NCBI RefSeq assembly: GCF_033568475.1
Contig: NC_133120.1
Span: 81,010,151-81,074,150 of the forward strand
DNA: 64,000 nucleotides
Direction of reading: 5' to 3'
From: Henckelia pumila
Lineage: Eukaryota > Streptophyta > Magnoliopsida > Lamiales > Gesneriaceae
The notes beneath the pieces are model-generated. The model saw nothing but the letters and a program-made list of their open reading frames with translations. It made no database searches and was not told the DNA's origin. Shown here piece by piece: positions 13,227-27,026 of the stretch; position 1 is the stretch's first letter; each line of letters opens with the position of its first letter. Both the position numbers and the translations under genes were made by a program.

Positions 13227-13541
13227 GGAAAAATTGCTTTTTTGGTCCTGTATGTTTGTCACTTTGCGATTTCAGACCTTTTATATTTTCAGATTTCAGT
13301 TTTAGTCCGCTATCTTTATTTTTTTGGCAATTTTAGTCCTTTTTCCGATGTAGCGCTGATGTGGCACCAATTCAATGCTGATGTGGAGCTGACGTGTACA
13401 GTGTCATGTAAGCATTTTTGAATAAAAAGGACCAAAATTGCCAAAAAATCAGAACATACATGACTAAAACTGAAATGTGAAAACATATAGGACCAAAATC
13501 GCAAAGTGACAAACATATAGGTTTAAATTTGCAATTTTTCC
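13227..13541. mobile_element. Mutator-like MITE, family A, copy 1
   Basis: A 315-bp element whose ends GGAAAAATTGC and GCAATTTTTCC are inverted repeats. It is flanked by an exact 9-bp target-site duplication TAAAATAAA (13218-13226 and 13542-13550), the length typical of Mutator-like elements. Almost the whole element folds back on itself, including the repeated TTTGTCACTTTGCGAT and ATCGCAAAGTGACAAA blocks. It has no coding capacity. It sits inside an older repeat (about 13025-13640) whose arms also look inverted. Confidence 0.88.
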
Positions 13542-14420
13542 TAAAATAAAAGAAGTAGATTTGATGTTTATGGTGTTACTTCTATAAACAACAAAAGTAC
13601 ATTTGAATCCATAGATTTAAAATACTTCCATGGATCTTCACCTTTAAGGTATATTGTTTTGTAATGTTTCTAGAAAGCACTACCTAACTCATTCAATCAT
13701 ACACGAACATGTCAATTCCAGAATCATTTTAAAGTTCTTGAATTTAAATGCTCATGTGGTTAATGATGCTTTTGATCGAAATTGAGCCATGATTGTTTGT
13801 GTAGTCTTGCTTCTGTCGTACTCAATTAATTACTAGCTAGTTAATTCCTCGAATATTTATATCTCATTTGTTACATATGTAGTCCGATAGAAGTTAATTT
13901 TGTTAGAAACCATCACAATTTAAAGACTCAAAATCATTGATTTCGATCGAAATCCAGTATAATATCGATATATATATATATGGAGACGACGAACACGCTA
14001 GTTAATTGATGCATTTGCATGACTCTAGCTAGCTATCTATTCTCTCTACAAGGCAATTTATACTTTGTACGTACCTGTTGCATTAAGTGTTTCAGTGCTT
14101 AATTGCAGCCTCCCAAACCAAATCAAAGATGAGAAAACTAAACTTGTAATGAAAGAGTTTCTGCTTGATAATAAAAAAAAATAGGTATTTAAAGAAAAGA
14201 GAATGGAGAAATTTTATGTTTCATATGAGAAGATGGGTTTTAGGAACATTATTAAGGATTTAAGGTACAAATTTTAACACACGTGTGTTCCAAATGTTTC
14301 CAGCTTAAACAAACACACACGACATGGAAACAAATTACTTTTAACTTCCAACACTTCCCACGACATAAAGAGATGAGACATACCAAAGACTGCTTATTTA
14401 AGTACGTACTATAACCCTAA

Positions 14421-15936
<1,516 letters not shown>

Positions 15937-16041
15937 CAAGATTATATGTATAACAAATCAATAAAAAACGCAGATTATATATATATAGCTAGGTTTTTAA
16001 ACTTTTCAGAAATTATGCTCTAAAATTAACGTTCCTATAGG

Positions 16042-16054
16042 TCTATATATACAG
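16042..16054 (-). promoter_or_regulatory. Candidate TATA box of ACO copy 1
   Basis: On the minus strand GTATATATAGAC lies about 110 bp upstream of the ATG at 15936. Position and sequence fit a TATA box, but the area is generally TA-rich. Confidence 0.4.
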
Positions 16055-16849
16055 AGAAAGTAGAGCTATTAATTGTTTTTTTTCCCTTCATTTGTCATGG
16101 CATCTTTGATTAATAATAAAAATGTCAACGCTATTTATTTGTTTAACCCATATATATTTAGAGCACATCTGTGGTATGTATCTACTGGTACTTAATCATT
16201 TATGTTTAATTAAATGTTTCAATTAATATTAACGAATAAAAAGAATGTTAAAAGTTATTTTGGTATTAATTTTACAATATAGTTTGTGCGATCTTCTCCC
16301 CATTAACATATATAAAATTATGTCGATCATGTTCTATCCCGATGTCCGATATTTGACCAATAAATATCTGGGTGACACCGCATATTATTCTTTGTTGTAT
16401 AATAATAAGAGATAATTTGATAAATAAATTCGAAGAGTCAACGACATTAAAATATTAACGTATCAACCTCCTTTAATTTTTCTTTTTTCTTTTTAAGATG
16501 TATCAACTATACAATCAACCTCCTTGAACGAACCTTTACGTGCTAAACAATACTCTTTGTCCTAAATCACGCAACATGACACCAAATACGTACGTGGTTG
16601 AATATATACAAATACAACGTATATACATGATATCTTTTTCCATCAATTAAAATTGAATTTCATTCATGACTAATTTTTTTTATATTTGAAGAAAAAACAA
16701 AAAAAATAAACAAGCACTTTAATTAAAATTAACAAATTATTCAATATAAAATACATTATATTTGTATATAATATTTTACACATGCAACTCATGTGCTCCG
16801 TCGCTAATATATATATATGAATATGGTCAATCCTTTTTTTTTTACAAGG

Positions 16850-17350
16850 TAGCTTGCAACTTTTATTGATGCATAATAATATTTTTTGTTACAAGATTAA
16901 CCAACCAACTCAAAAAACTCTCAGGCACCCATAACAAAAATGTAGGGAGAAAACATCAAATTTTGCTAAGGAGTGAGCCACTTTATTGTTCGTCCTCATA
17001 AGATGAAAAAAAAAGAAATAATATCTAATGTAGAACTCAAAAATTTTATATATGAGGCACACAATCCAACATAGCTAAGATTAGCTCCGTGACTGTTTGC
17101 ACTACCAAAATTGAATAAAGCGCAATATGGATTCCTAGGTAATCTTTATCCTGGATAATACAGATTTCCCGGATTGCTAATAATTCACCAACAACTATAG
17201 AGTCTAGTTTTGATATAACTCGACCGAAAGCAACTAGCATCTGTCCTTCGTGGTTGTGAATCACACCGCCTAAATTAAACCTGTTTACCTTCTCCCCGGA
17301 GCTGGCATCTACAGTTCAATCGCAAATTAAAGCGTTTGGACCTCGCGCGC
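16850..17350 (-). pseudogene. LINE-type RNase H domain remnant
   Basis: A minus-strand frame around 17264-17046 reads IHNHEGQMLVAFGRVISK, then VVGELLAIRE and a degenerate IHIALYSILVVQ. This resembles the RNase H-like domain of plant non-LTR retrotransposons (GVIRD..G..L, E in GELLAIRE, usually D in ATDS, here lost to tyrosine). Upstream at about 17340-17270 a disrupted frame continues the match (VDASSG, VNRFNLGGV). No complete LINE open frame is present, so this is a decayed fragment. Confidence 0.65.
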
Positions 17351-17519
17351 CGCCGTACAGTCATCTTTACTTTAGTAAAAGGAAATTAATGTTGATATGC
17401 AATCATGAATTAAAATGCTAAATTGGAAATACTTTGGTGGTTGCTGCTTAAAGCTAGCAACTACATGTAATAACTACAACATACCAAATATTTCTGACAA
17501 TTAACCTAACATATATATT

Positions 17520-17592
17520 GTGACGATGGATTGTTTTTTCGTGTGCATTGGATAAATCTTTAAGTTAACATCATAGTTTGCAAATCATGTTA
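17520..17592 (-). mobile_element. SINE fragment (copy D)
   Basis: Only the 3' part of the SINE seen at 52060 and 19590 is present. The shared blocks are a T-run followed by CGTGTGCATTGGATAAA and later AGTTTGCAAA. Confidence 0.45.
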
Positions 17593-18501
17593 ATCAGGTA
17601 CGAAATCTTCAAAATAATCTTTGATTAGCATAATTTAAACTCAATTAGTGCTAATGTTATATTTGTCTCCTCTATGATTATATTATATTGTATATTAGTC
17701 CATAAAATCAAGTTCTGATCAAATTTTATCAAAATCCGTTCAAACCAACCAAATGAAACCACACCGTCATGTTTAATTTTAAAATTTTTGCTGCTAGAAA
17801 CCCCCAAAACTGCAAATATATACTTTTACATTAAAAACCATAATTAAAAAATATATTTTTAAGAAATTCGATTTTTAGGAAACACATAGCTCATTTAATG
17901 CACAAATGAATCACCAACTTAAATTTTTTTTTTCTCTAGACAAGGAATATTTTGACAGTTAAATGATTTCCAAACTGAAATTTGAGTTCATGACTAATCA
18001 TGAGGCATCCGATTTGGGAATAAATAAATAAATTAACTATTGGACTGTACATATATACATTAATGTTATTATATGAAAATCTTGTAATTCTTATCCCTCC
18101 TCAACCAGTGCCTACAAATCAGTACACTTGTTTATTCATCTGATATGTCTCTCATCGGTCAACGGTTAAAAGTCAAAGTAGAGAATGATAGTAATGATAT
18201 AATAATAATGACCATAATAACATAAGCAAGAAAAAAAAAAACACTAGGAAGAGAGTCAACGCAATTAACGGTGTTGATCTATTTGTCGGCTCAGATTGCT
18301 TGAACTTGAATGTATATCAACCTTATTACTTATAAAAATAAAAATTTAAATTTGAAACTATGCATTCCACATGCATTTTATGTTCACATTTCTATTATAT
18401 TTATGTCACATTTCTTTAGGCTAGTATTTTTTTCTCATTTCGTGTCAATAAAATGATAATACATAGCAAATTTATATATAATTCAATATATATTAAATAT
18501 A

Positions 18502-18813
18502 GGGAAACAATATTTTTTTATCCATTAACTTTTTTTTTTGGGATTTGATCAATTGATTTTTCAAAGTTTGGTTTTGGTACGCTAACTTTAATTTTTGGAT
18601 ATTTTGGTCTAATTGATGACGTGACAAATGCTGACGGAACAACTGAAAATGTTGACATTGCACCAGAAAATAATGACATGTCAAGTTATCATGTCAACAA
18701 TCGAACCAAAATAGCTGAAGATTATAATATAGTGTATCAAAACAAAATTTTGAAAATTTAATCGACTAAAACAAAAAATTGACAATTTAATGGACCAAAA
18801 AAATCATTTTTCC
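18502..18813. mobile_element. Mutator-like MITE, family B, copy 1
   Basis: About 312 bp with ends GGGAAACAAT and AAATCATTTTTCC forming an inverted repeat and a foldback interior (ATTTTGGTCTAATTGATGACGTG against the matching right arm). The same family recurs near 46250 and 47400. No clean target-site duplication is seen here. Confidence 0.65.
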
Positions 18814-19057
18814 ATAATTGAGTTGACACCTGACATATATATGTGATATATTTGTCACTTCTTCACAATCATGTGAGCATATATAAATCGGTTATTAGTT
18901 ATTATTTTTGAAGTTCAAAAATGAGATAAAAAACTGGGGATATTGTGCAATTAGTTATTACTCAAAACAAAATACTAGTTGGTATTAAAAATATCTGATT
19001 CAAGTAGACAAAGAGATGGTTGAATCAAAATAATTTTGTTTAAAGTTCGATTCTTTT

Positions 19058-19307
19058 TCAGAGGGCTATATGAATGTGCTATCATGTTCCATCAACACAC
19101 TAAAAGGGTTATACGATATCTCCGGTGTGGAAGTAGGCCAACATTTGTATTGGCAAATAGGGGGTTTTCAAGTCCATGGCCAAGTACTTATTACTTTTTG
19201 GGTTGTAATTGCTATCTTATTAGGTTCAGCTACTATATATAGTTGTTCGAAACCCACAAATCATTCCGACTGGAGGTCAGAATTTCTTCGAATATGTTCT
19301 TGAATGG
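19058..19307 (+). pseudogene. atpI: Nuclear-integrated plastid DNA: 5' part of atpI
   Basis: From the ATG at 19070 the frame reads [19 protein letters not shown], then [19 protein letters not shown] and [13 protein letters not shown], which is the N-terminus of plastid ATP synthase CF0 subunit a. After about 60 residues a short insertion at about 19233-19240 (TA-rich) shifts the frame. Homology continues in nucleotides to about 19305 (the NFFEYVLE coding stretch) and then stops at a MITE-like sequence. The bases just before the ATG also look like plastid leader. The gene is truncated to roughly a quarter and cannot make a working subunit. This is a plastid-to-nucleus transfer (NUPT). Confidence 0.9.
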
Positions 19308-19562
19308 AAAAATATAATTTTCGGCTATTTTTGTTAATTCTGACGTGAAATCGAACAAGTCAGCAACTTTCGTTGTTACGTCAGTATTTTTCGATCTCAT
19401 CTCAATATTCTTTTGGTTACATGTCAACACGCATACGAAAGAGGACTGAAATACAAATTCAAACAAAATAAATAAGCTTAATGCACCAAAACAAAAAAAA
19501 TTGAAAACTCAATTGACGAAACCTGAAAATAAGAAAAGTCAATGGACAAAAATATTTTTCAC
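19308..19562. mobile_element. Degenerate MITE related to family B, abutting the plastid fragment
   Basis: The left arm (TTTTCGGCTATTTTTGTTAA) and right arm (near CAATGGACAAAAATATTTTT) are inverted, with paired GACGTGA and ACGTCA blocks. This follows the layout of family B, but the left end is missing where it meets the plastid-derived sequence. Confidence 0.45.
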
Positions 19563-19589
19563 GGACTAAGATTAGATTCTCATAAATTA

Positions 19590-19799
19590 CGTGAGAACTC
19601 GCAGTCGCTACTTTTTTCGGTGCGCATTGGATAAACTCCTAAACTTATAATACAATAGTCTGCAAACTAGGCTGGCTGGATAAATCGCAATAGGCAAGCA
19701 TTGTGCGACATGCTAATCCAAAAAGATGTTGGTAGGGAAAATCTAACCGTTGACCTCTTGCCAACTGTTCACCTACTCTACCAACTAGGACACCCCCTT
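19590..19799 (-). mobile_element. tRNA-like SINE, copy B
   Basis: Read on the minus strand it starts GGGGGTGTCCTAGTTGGTAG and carries AACGGTTAGATTTTCCC where the B box sits in the plus-strand copy at 52060. The body (CCTAGTTTGCAGACTATTG, AATGCGCACC) and end are shared with that copy. The B box is mutated, so it is probably inactive. Confidence 0.7.
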
Positions 19800-20810
19800 G
19801 AGAGCAAGATTTGATTCCCATAAATAAAGATATTACAACTATATTTTAATTAGGTCAACTCTAACTAAAAATATTGATCAAGACCCTCAACATATCTTAG
19901 CATCATATCAAAATGCATGCCAAACATGCATATATGATTGTATGCTCAGATAATAATAACATTTTAAATTAAAGAAACAGATTGGAGAAGGATATATATA
20001 TAGCAACAGTTTCCTTGGGATCGATAGATTTGATTCTGACAAATTCATATGAGATTTATAAGATTGATTTTGCACTGATACAAATCCATATTCGGTTGCT
20101 TAAACTTTAATAATATAATCTATAGCTAAATTCAAAGATTTTGCTGAAAACTAAATATAATTTTAAGCTTATTAATATGGTTGTGACAGGGATCAAATAT
20201 TCCTGTAAAGTATTTGACATTTCAGTAGCAACAATAAATTTTTATGGAAAGTCGTAACAATTATATCTGTTCATGCATGATGCATGTGACAATGTATTAT
20301 ATGAAAAATATTAGAAACTTTAGACAGTAATATACAATTATATATACATTGCATTTTTATTTGATCACGAAACTTGATATTTCCTCGTCGTGTGAATATC
20401 TATTCTCTCTCTTTATACAATTATATTATTTGATATTAATAACGTGATTTTAAATTGCTCAAAAACCCTGAATTCTGGAAAATTCAATGAAGTTAAAAAT
20501 CCGAAGTACGCAAGAATTGAATATGTTTTGGGCAGCTTGAGAGAGCTCTTACACTTGGGGTTATATAAAATTTATTAAAAGAAATATTAGTTACAAAATT
20601 AAAAATATATCAACACATGCACGGCCTAGTTATAAATAATGAAGTAATATATATATATATATATCGTGGTCGGTGGGTATTGATCTTGTGTTAGATTTTG
20701 TTGGGCTTCTGTCTGACAAAACTAGAATCCTTCATGTTACTTGCACATTAATCATCAGTCCTTAATTACCATGATTCAAAATTTATTTATTTATATATAT
20801 ATATATATAT

Positions 20811-21771
20811 GGAGATTGATATTTACACTCCAATTCTTATTAAATACACTTCATTTTTAATTTTTATAGTATATATTGACAATGATACCCTTTTATTGAT
20901 TTTTATATTTTTAGTAAATTTATTAATTATGATATTAATTCCTAAAATAAATTACTTCAAACATTAAATACGTAAAATTTAGAAAACAATATTACAAACA
21001 TAATTCATTACCTTAATTATCGTTACTTTTGTTTTTGGTTTCTTTTTACCGATTTTTTATTTTTTAATTTTAATTTTTTTGTTTAATTTTTTTTCAACCA
21101 AGTGATATTTCATTCCCATATATTAATATCTTATTCCATGATGATATTTTTATTATAAATATAAAAAATATATTTATGTTATAAAACTAACAAAAAATTA
21201 TAAAAATAGTTAATATATTTGTTCGTATTTTTTATAATAAAAAATGGCTATGGTAATGTTCGAAATACTTTATTAAAATTATACAATTTACCTTTAGACA
21301 TTTTGTAAAAACAAATAAAATAATATAAACTAAAAGTACGTTTTATTTAAATTATTATTTTATTTCAAAAATTTTACACCCCAATAGTTTAAAATATTTC
21401 GAAAAATAATTATTTATAATTTATAAAACCTATTAAATATTTGGGACAAAATATGAAAAATATTATGTAATATTAAAATTATTTTAATATTATGTAATAA
21501 ATAAAATTATTTAAATTCGTATTTTATTCCAAATTTTTTACACATCAATATTATGTATACATGATAGAAAATTATAGTTAATGAATGAAAATATTTAATT
21601 GTTAAACGTGACATATATATTGTACTTATCTTTCAGAAATTAATCACTTCTATCATTAATATATATACTTGAAATAGACTAATGAAGAAAATGATATTAC
21701 TGTCAATTTATGTTATAAAACTTAAACTTGAAGTGCATTTAACAAAACATGGAGTGTAAATATCAATGCCC
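20811..21771. mobile_element. Non-autonomous TIR element inserted in a TA microsatellite
   Basis: The ends are inverted repeats: left GGAGATTGATATTTACACTC, right (reverse strand) GGGCATTGATATTTACACTC, extending over about 42 bp to GCACTTC. Both sides abut runs of TA, so the target-site duplication cannot be measured. The 961-bp interior is very AT-rich and has no transposase. The superfamily is not clear from the termini. Confidence 0.7.
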
Positions 21772-23356
21772 TATATATATATATATATATTTGTATGTAT
21801 GTATGTATATACTTGTATGTATGTATGTATGTATGTATTTCACTCATTAACAAGTCCCGGATTTATTTTTATAAAAATGAAAAAGATGGTTGTTTTAGGC
21901 ACATAAAAGGGAGCTAGCAGGTTAAATAATGCTACTGATAATATTTTTAACTAGTTGACTCATTTTCATTTGCTGCTTATTATTATATGAAGGAATATTA
22001 TCGGTATAATCTCTCCCTAATTAAAGATCTAATTGTCTATCTCTTGAGTCATCACAAATATTTTTAATTCTGCAAGGGTTATGGCTTAGTCTAAACAGCA
22101 GGTGAAAGGGAGGGCAGTTGCCCATGATTTATATATAAAAAAAAATATTTATAAAAGAATTTTTTTTTCATCTTTATTTTTGCTTGTAATTTTAGTCGTC
22201 ATTTATGTTATTGAAATTGATTCTTAGTCATATATCTTTCATTTTTTGGTAGCCTTGATCTTTCATTTTTTGGTAGCCTTGAAAATAGTGGAAAATTTTT
22301 AACATGATTTTAAGCATCTTAATTATATTTGTTTAAATTCTTGATTATCTCTACCCACATGTTGCTGACGAATGACGCGATTTTCTCAGCATAATTTAGA
22401 TTAGAATCTTAGGAAAGGCGTAGACAGATATTGTCTGGGGTGTCTGCATGTATACGTATTTCAATTTACGGTCCTTTTCTTACATTCCTATCTATTAAAT
22501 TTAATTAATTAATATATTATATTAATTATATTGATTATAGTGTCCCAATGATGAGATTGATGTTCAAGTTATATATATATATATATATAGACACTGTAGC
22601 TAGTAATTCACCGTTTCGTTTGAGTGATAAGATAAATAATAGTAAGATAAGTAATATAATATAATAAAAAAATAAATAAAAAATAATAGTTAAAGTATTA
22701 TTTGTTTGATGGATATATTATAGTTTGTTTGATTTGATTGATTAAATTTTAGATAAAATGATAAATTATTATTTTATCTTTTTAATAATTAATAAAATAT
22801 AAATAATATTACAAAAAGAACGTGAGGTAGAATAAGATAATTAAGTTAAACAAAATTAATGATTAATTGTTTTAATTACTATCGTTAAAATTAATATTTA
22901 GTAAAACCCATTAGTTATTGAATCGTCGAGAATAAAATATATTATATTTATTTGGCTAAATTCAATCAAGATGATTTCATCTTTTTTGAATTTAGTAATT
23001 GCGAATGATTTCAAGTGCATATGTATATCTGTCACTTGGAATCATTCTTCGTAACGTTATAGTGATCATGAATTTGAAATATATTCACCTCAACTTATTT
23101 TTTAAACAATTCAAAGGCCGGAATTTGAAATCGTAACCTTAAAATCAATTTTTATATCCCCCAATATTCCATACTTTTAATTATTGAAAAAAAATATTTT
23201 TCCGAAACAAAAATATTCAAGTACTTTAAGAACTATATATATCTCCATAAAACGTATATATCCATTAATTTCATCCAAATTCTTGAGTCAACACTCGGAA
23301 TAATGGATGCATCAATCAAATATTTTTGAATTAATGTGTTGTAATTTTATTGGCGT

Positions 23357-23392
<36 letters not shown>

Positions 23393-24030
23393 ATCTCTGT
23401 GTGTGTGTGTGGATATAATATTTTGGATGTTTGTAATCGGACACTTCATCCACAAGATGTTATTGTGAATATCTCATCATGCTTTATTTATGAGTAACCT
23501 AGAATGATGTATCTATATATATATATATATATATATATATAGATAGAGAGAGAGGGGGGGGGGGGGGGGGGGGGTGGTCGGCTTATTATGATCTTGGTAG
23601 ATATAGTTGGCTTCAAGTCGCGAGGAAATCTCTAGTGTGTGCAATTCACTCGATCGATGCAAGTAATTCAAGTAACCAATAATTTTATAACTAAAAGAAA
23701 AAAAAAAATGTAACCAATAACTTGCACAATATATACCCCATGCAATTAATTAATTCAAGACCTTTTCCAAATTTTTATTTATTTTGTCAGTAATTTCTTT
23801 ATAATTATGATATTGTTTATAATATTATATACGACTTCTGAAATTATGTTTTAAAATGCAATTTTCGTTTATTTAAAATATATTAGCTATAGAAAACAAA
23901 ACAAAAAACCAAAACCAAAAAAAAAAAAGAATATATAATAGCTATTGAGTCATACATAAGTTCTTGAAACGAGATAGATTTTGGAAAAGAATTACAATAT
24001 TTTTTTTGTTGAATAAGGAAATTATAATAT
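21772..24030. repeat. Repeat-rich spacer with TA, TG, GTAT and G tracts
   Basis: Tandem GTAT units lie near 21793-21838, TA runs near 21774-21790, 22571-22588, 23360-23390 and 23514-23540, a TG run near 23398-23411, and an unbroken G run at about 23554-23574 after AGAGAG. No gene is supported. The G run may also be a sequencing or assembly weak point. Confidence 0.75.
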
Positions 24031-24038
24031 TTTTTATG

Positions 24039-24150
24039 ATGTGAGAACGTACAATCGTTATTTTTAACTCGAGAAGGTATTGACAGGAGGAATCAAACTC
24101 CTGACCGTCGATCAATCGTTCACTTACTTCTCCAACTCGGACATCCTATT
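24039..24150 (-). mobile_element. SINE fragment (copy C)
   Basis: On the minus strand the 5' part of the SINE is recognisable: AGGATGTCCGAGTTGGAGAA followed by GGTCAGGAGTTTGATTCC, a B-box-like motif, and then CTGTCAATACC. The 3' half is degraded or missing. Confidence 0.6.
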
Positions 24151-24749
24151 GAGGGAAAAAAAAATTATAATAGTAGTCCTACTCCTACATATGTTTGTCA
24201 ATTTTCTGATTTTTGTGTATATGTTATCAAATTTCGATTTGAATAATTTATCTTTTTTGTTGTTATTATTATTTTTTAAAAAAACTAAAGTTTAGGAACT
24301 CGTTTCGTGTTGGCACGAATGTGCCAACGATGACATGATGTTGAAAGTATAGTGTCGCATCGACACTCTTATAAAAAATGTTTAAAGTTTTCAAAACTTG
24401 AAAACACATGACTAAAAGTACTGTATTTTGACAATCTACTATCGACTATCAAATTTTTCTCAAAAACTTGTACAAGCTAAAACTTGAGCAAATCTGAAAG
24501 GGGTGGAATGAGTTTTTGTTTAGCACCCGTTAAAAACCAATTAATTCATTGGCCTTATAAATTATATTTGCATCAAAGATTTGTAATTTATCTGACATCG
24601 AATTTCAAATTTCTGATGATATCTCAGGTTTGAAACTCCACCGCGACGAATCTCTGCTCCTAATTAAAAATATATATATATATTTTTCAATTTTGGCAAG
24701 AGCCTCCCACAGACCCCCTCAGGCTCGATGTGGACGCCAGCTTCGAAGG

Positions 24750-27026
24750 TGGTGCATGAGTTCGGTTTCCAAAGACATCTTCAATGGCATCATCTACTGC
24801 AACACTGCTTCAAAATTCTGGGCAGATTTGAAGGAAAGATTTGACAAAATATCGAGATCTCGAATTTTTGCATTACAACGAGATATCGTTCATTTATCTC
24901 AGGGATCTTCTTCTATATTTCTGTATATTTTTCAACACTGAAACGATTATGGGATAAATATCAATCCATAATCACTCTTCCATCATGTCAATGTGCAAGT
25001 GCAAAAGCATATCTGGAACATGAGGATCAACAACGACTTATTCAATTTCTTATGGGATTGAATGACACTTATAGTCACATAAGGAGTCAAGTTCTGATGA
25101 TGGATCCATTACCATCAGTAAATCAAGCATACTCCATTTTTATTCATGAGGAATCTACTCGGCATGTCTTATCTTCTTCACCAATTGCTGATATTCTCAC
25201 AGCGGCATTCTACTCATCATCCACAAAACGGATTGGTTCAGTGATATGTGACAATTGTCACAAACCAGGACACACAAAAGATCAATGTTATCGGCTAGTT
25301 GGATATGACTCAGTGACATGTGATCATTGTCACAAGCCAGGACACCTTAAAGAACACTACAATCGGCTAGTTGGATACCCTCCGAATCACAAGATGTATA
25401 AGAAATTTTCTCAAACCCAACCCTCAAAGAACTCCAAGATCTCTGCCCGTCATAGCTACAATAGTTTTGCTGAGCATTCCTCACATGATGACTCAAGATC
25501 ACACTCAATGGCTCACACATTCACTGATGCTCAATATCAACAAATTATCAAGCTTCTTGGTGATTCTTCTCAACAAACTGAAGTGACTGCAAATCTTTCT
25601 GGTAATTTTACAAGTCTACTGTCAATTTCTGATGCTAATGAATGGATATTGGATACTGGTGCAAATTCTCATATTACAGGAACTTCAAGCTGCTTGCAAG
25701 ATTCACATCCTAGCACCGAAGCCACTGGATCAGTTCGGCTTCCAAATGGTAACACCACTTCCATTCTTTCTACTGGCTCAGTTCGTATATCCCCATCTTG
25801 TGTCCTCAACCGTGTGCTCCATGTCCCTGATTTTAATTTCAATCTCTTGTCCATATCCCAATTTACAAAAGATCATCACTTCCTTGTTGCCTTCTATCCT
25901 CAATTCTGTTTATTTCAGGACCTTTCGACTGGGAAGATCATGGCGATTGGTAGACAAAAGCATGGTCTTTACTATCTTACAAAAGTTTCATCATATCAAG
26001 ATTCTGATGTATCTAGAAAAAATAATAATAGCCATGCGTCTAGTGGTTTATCTCATCCTATGAACTCCTGTACTTTTTCTGTTTGTAAAGACATTAATAT
26101 TGATATATGGCATCAACGATTTGGTCATTTGTCCATGTCTCGGTTACAACTCTTACCATTTATCACACACAAATCACTAACACATCATTGTCCAGTTTTC
26201 CCCATCTCGAAACAAACCAGAACTTCATTTCCCTCTGCTACAAACTCTTCATCACCCTATGCTTTTCATCTATTACATATTGACATATGGGGTCCTTATC
26301 GACATCCAACACATAATGGAGCTAAATACTTTCTCACTGTGGTTGATGACTTCTCGAGATGCACATGGGTATTTCTCATGCACTTCAAATCTGATATATT
26401 ACAGATTTTGAAGCAATTCTTTGCATATATTTCAAATCACTTCCACACAAATGTTGAGACCATTCGCACTGACAATGCCACTGATTTTTTTAATAATGAA
26501 TGTGGCTCTTATTTTGCATCCATGGGCATTATCCATCAAAGCTCCTGCACTTATACACCACAACAAAACGGAATAGTTGAACGAAAGCATCGACATATCC
26601 TTAACATTGCTCGAGCTCTAAAGTTTCAAGCATCTATTCCTGATCCATATTGGGGAGAATGTGTTCTTCATGCTGCATATTTGATCAATAGGACTCCCAC
26701 TCCTCTACTGTCCAACAAAACTCCATTCGAAGTGCTTTTTCACAAATCCCCATCATATACCCATTTAAAAGTTTTTGGATGTTTGTGCTATGCTACTAAC
26801 CTTAAACCACTGCACAAATTCGATGTTAGAGCTAAGCCTTATGTGTTTTTTGGATATCCAAACAATCAAAAGGGATTCAAGTTACTTGACTTATCCACCA
26901 AATCATTCCATGTATCTCGAGATGTCATATTCCATGAGGATATCTTTCCATTTTCCTCACCCATAAAGGATCCCACCATATTTACACCACCAGCTCTTCC
27001 AGTTCTTGAAGAATATTCATCTCAAT
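24750..27026 (+). pseudogene. Copia gag-protease-integrase part
   Basis: The gag part begins degenerate (SVSKDIFNGIIYCNTASKFW) and changes frame near 24920 before LKRLWDKYQSI. From 25052 a long frame runs through two CCHC-type knuckles, CDNCHKPGHTKDQCY and CDHCHKPGHLKEHYN; the second has lost its last cysteine. The protease site WILDTGANSHITG, the pre-integrase HxxxxH-like HQRFGHLS, and the integrase core with D in HIDIWGP, D in RTDNATDF and E in NGIVERKH follow. The frame is cut at codon 658 by the CACTA insertion; the 30 or so residues after that belong to the insertion. Confidence 0.92.

Noticed and set aside
24000-24750. A 5' LTR for the copia element
   Set aside because: No TGTTAAAG start, no primer-binding site and no similarity to the 3' LTR; the 5' end is judged to be lost.
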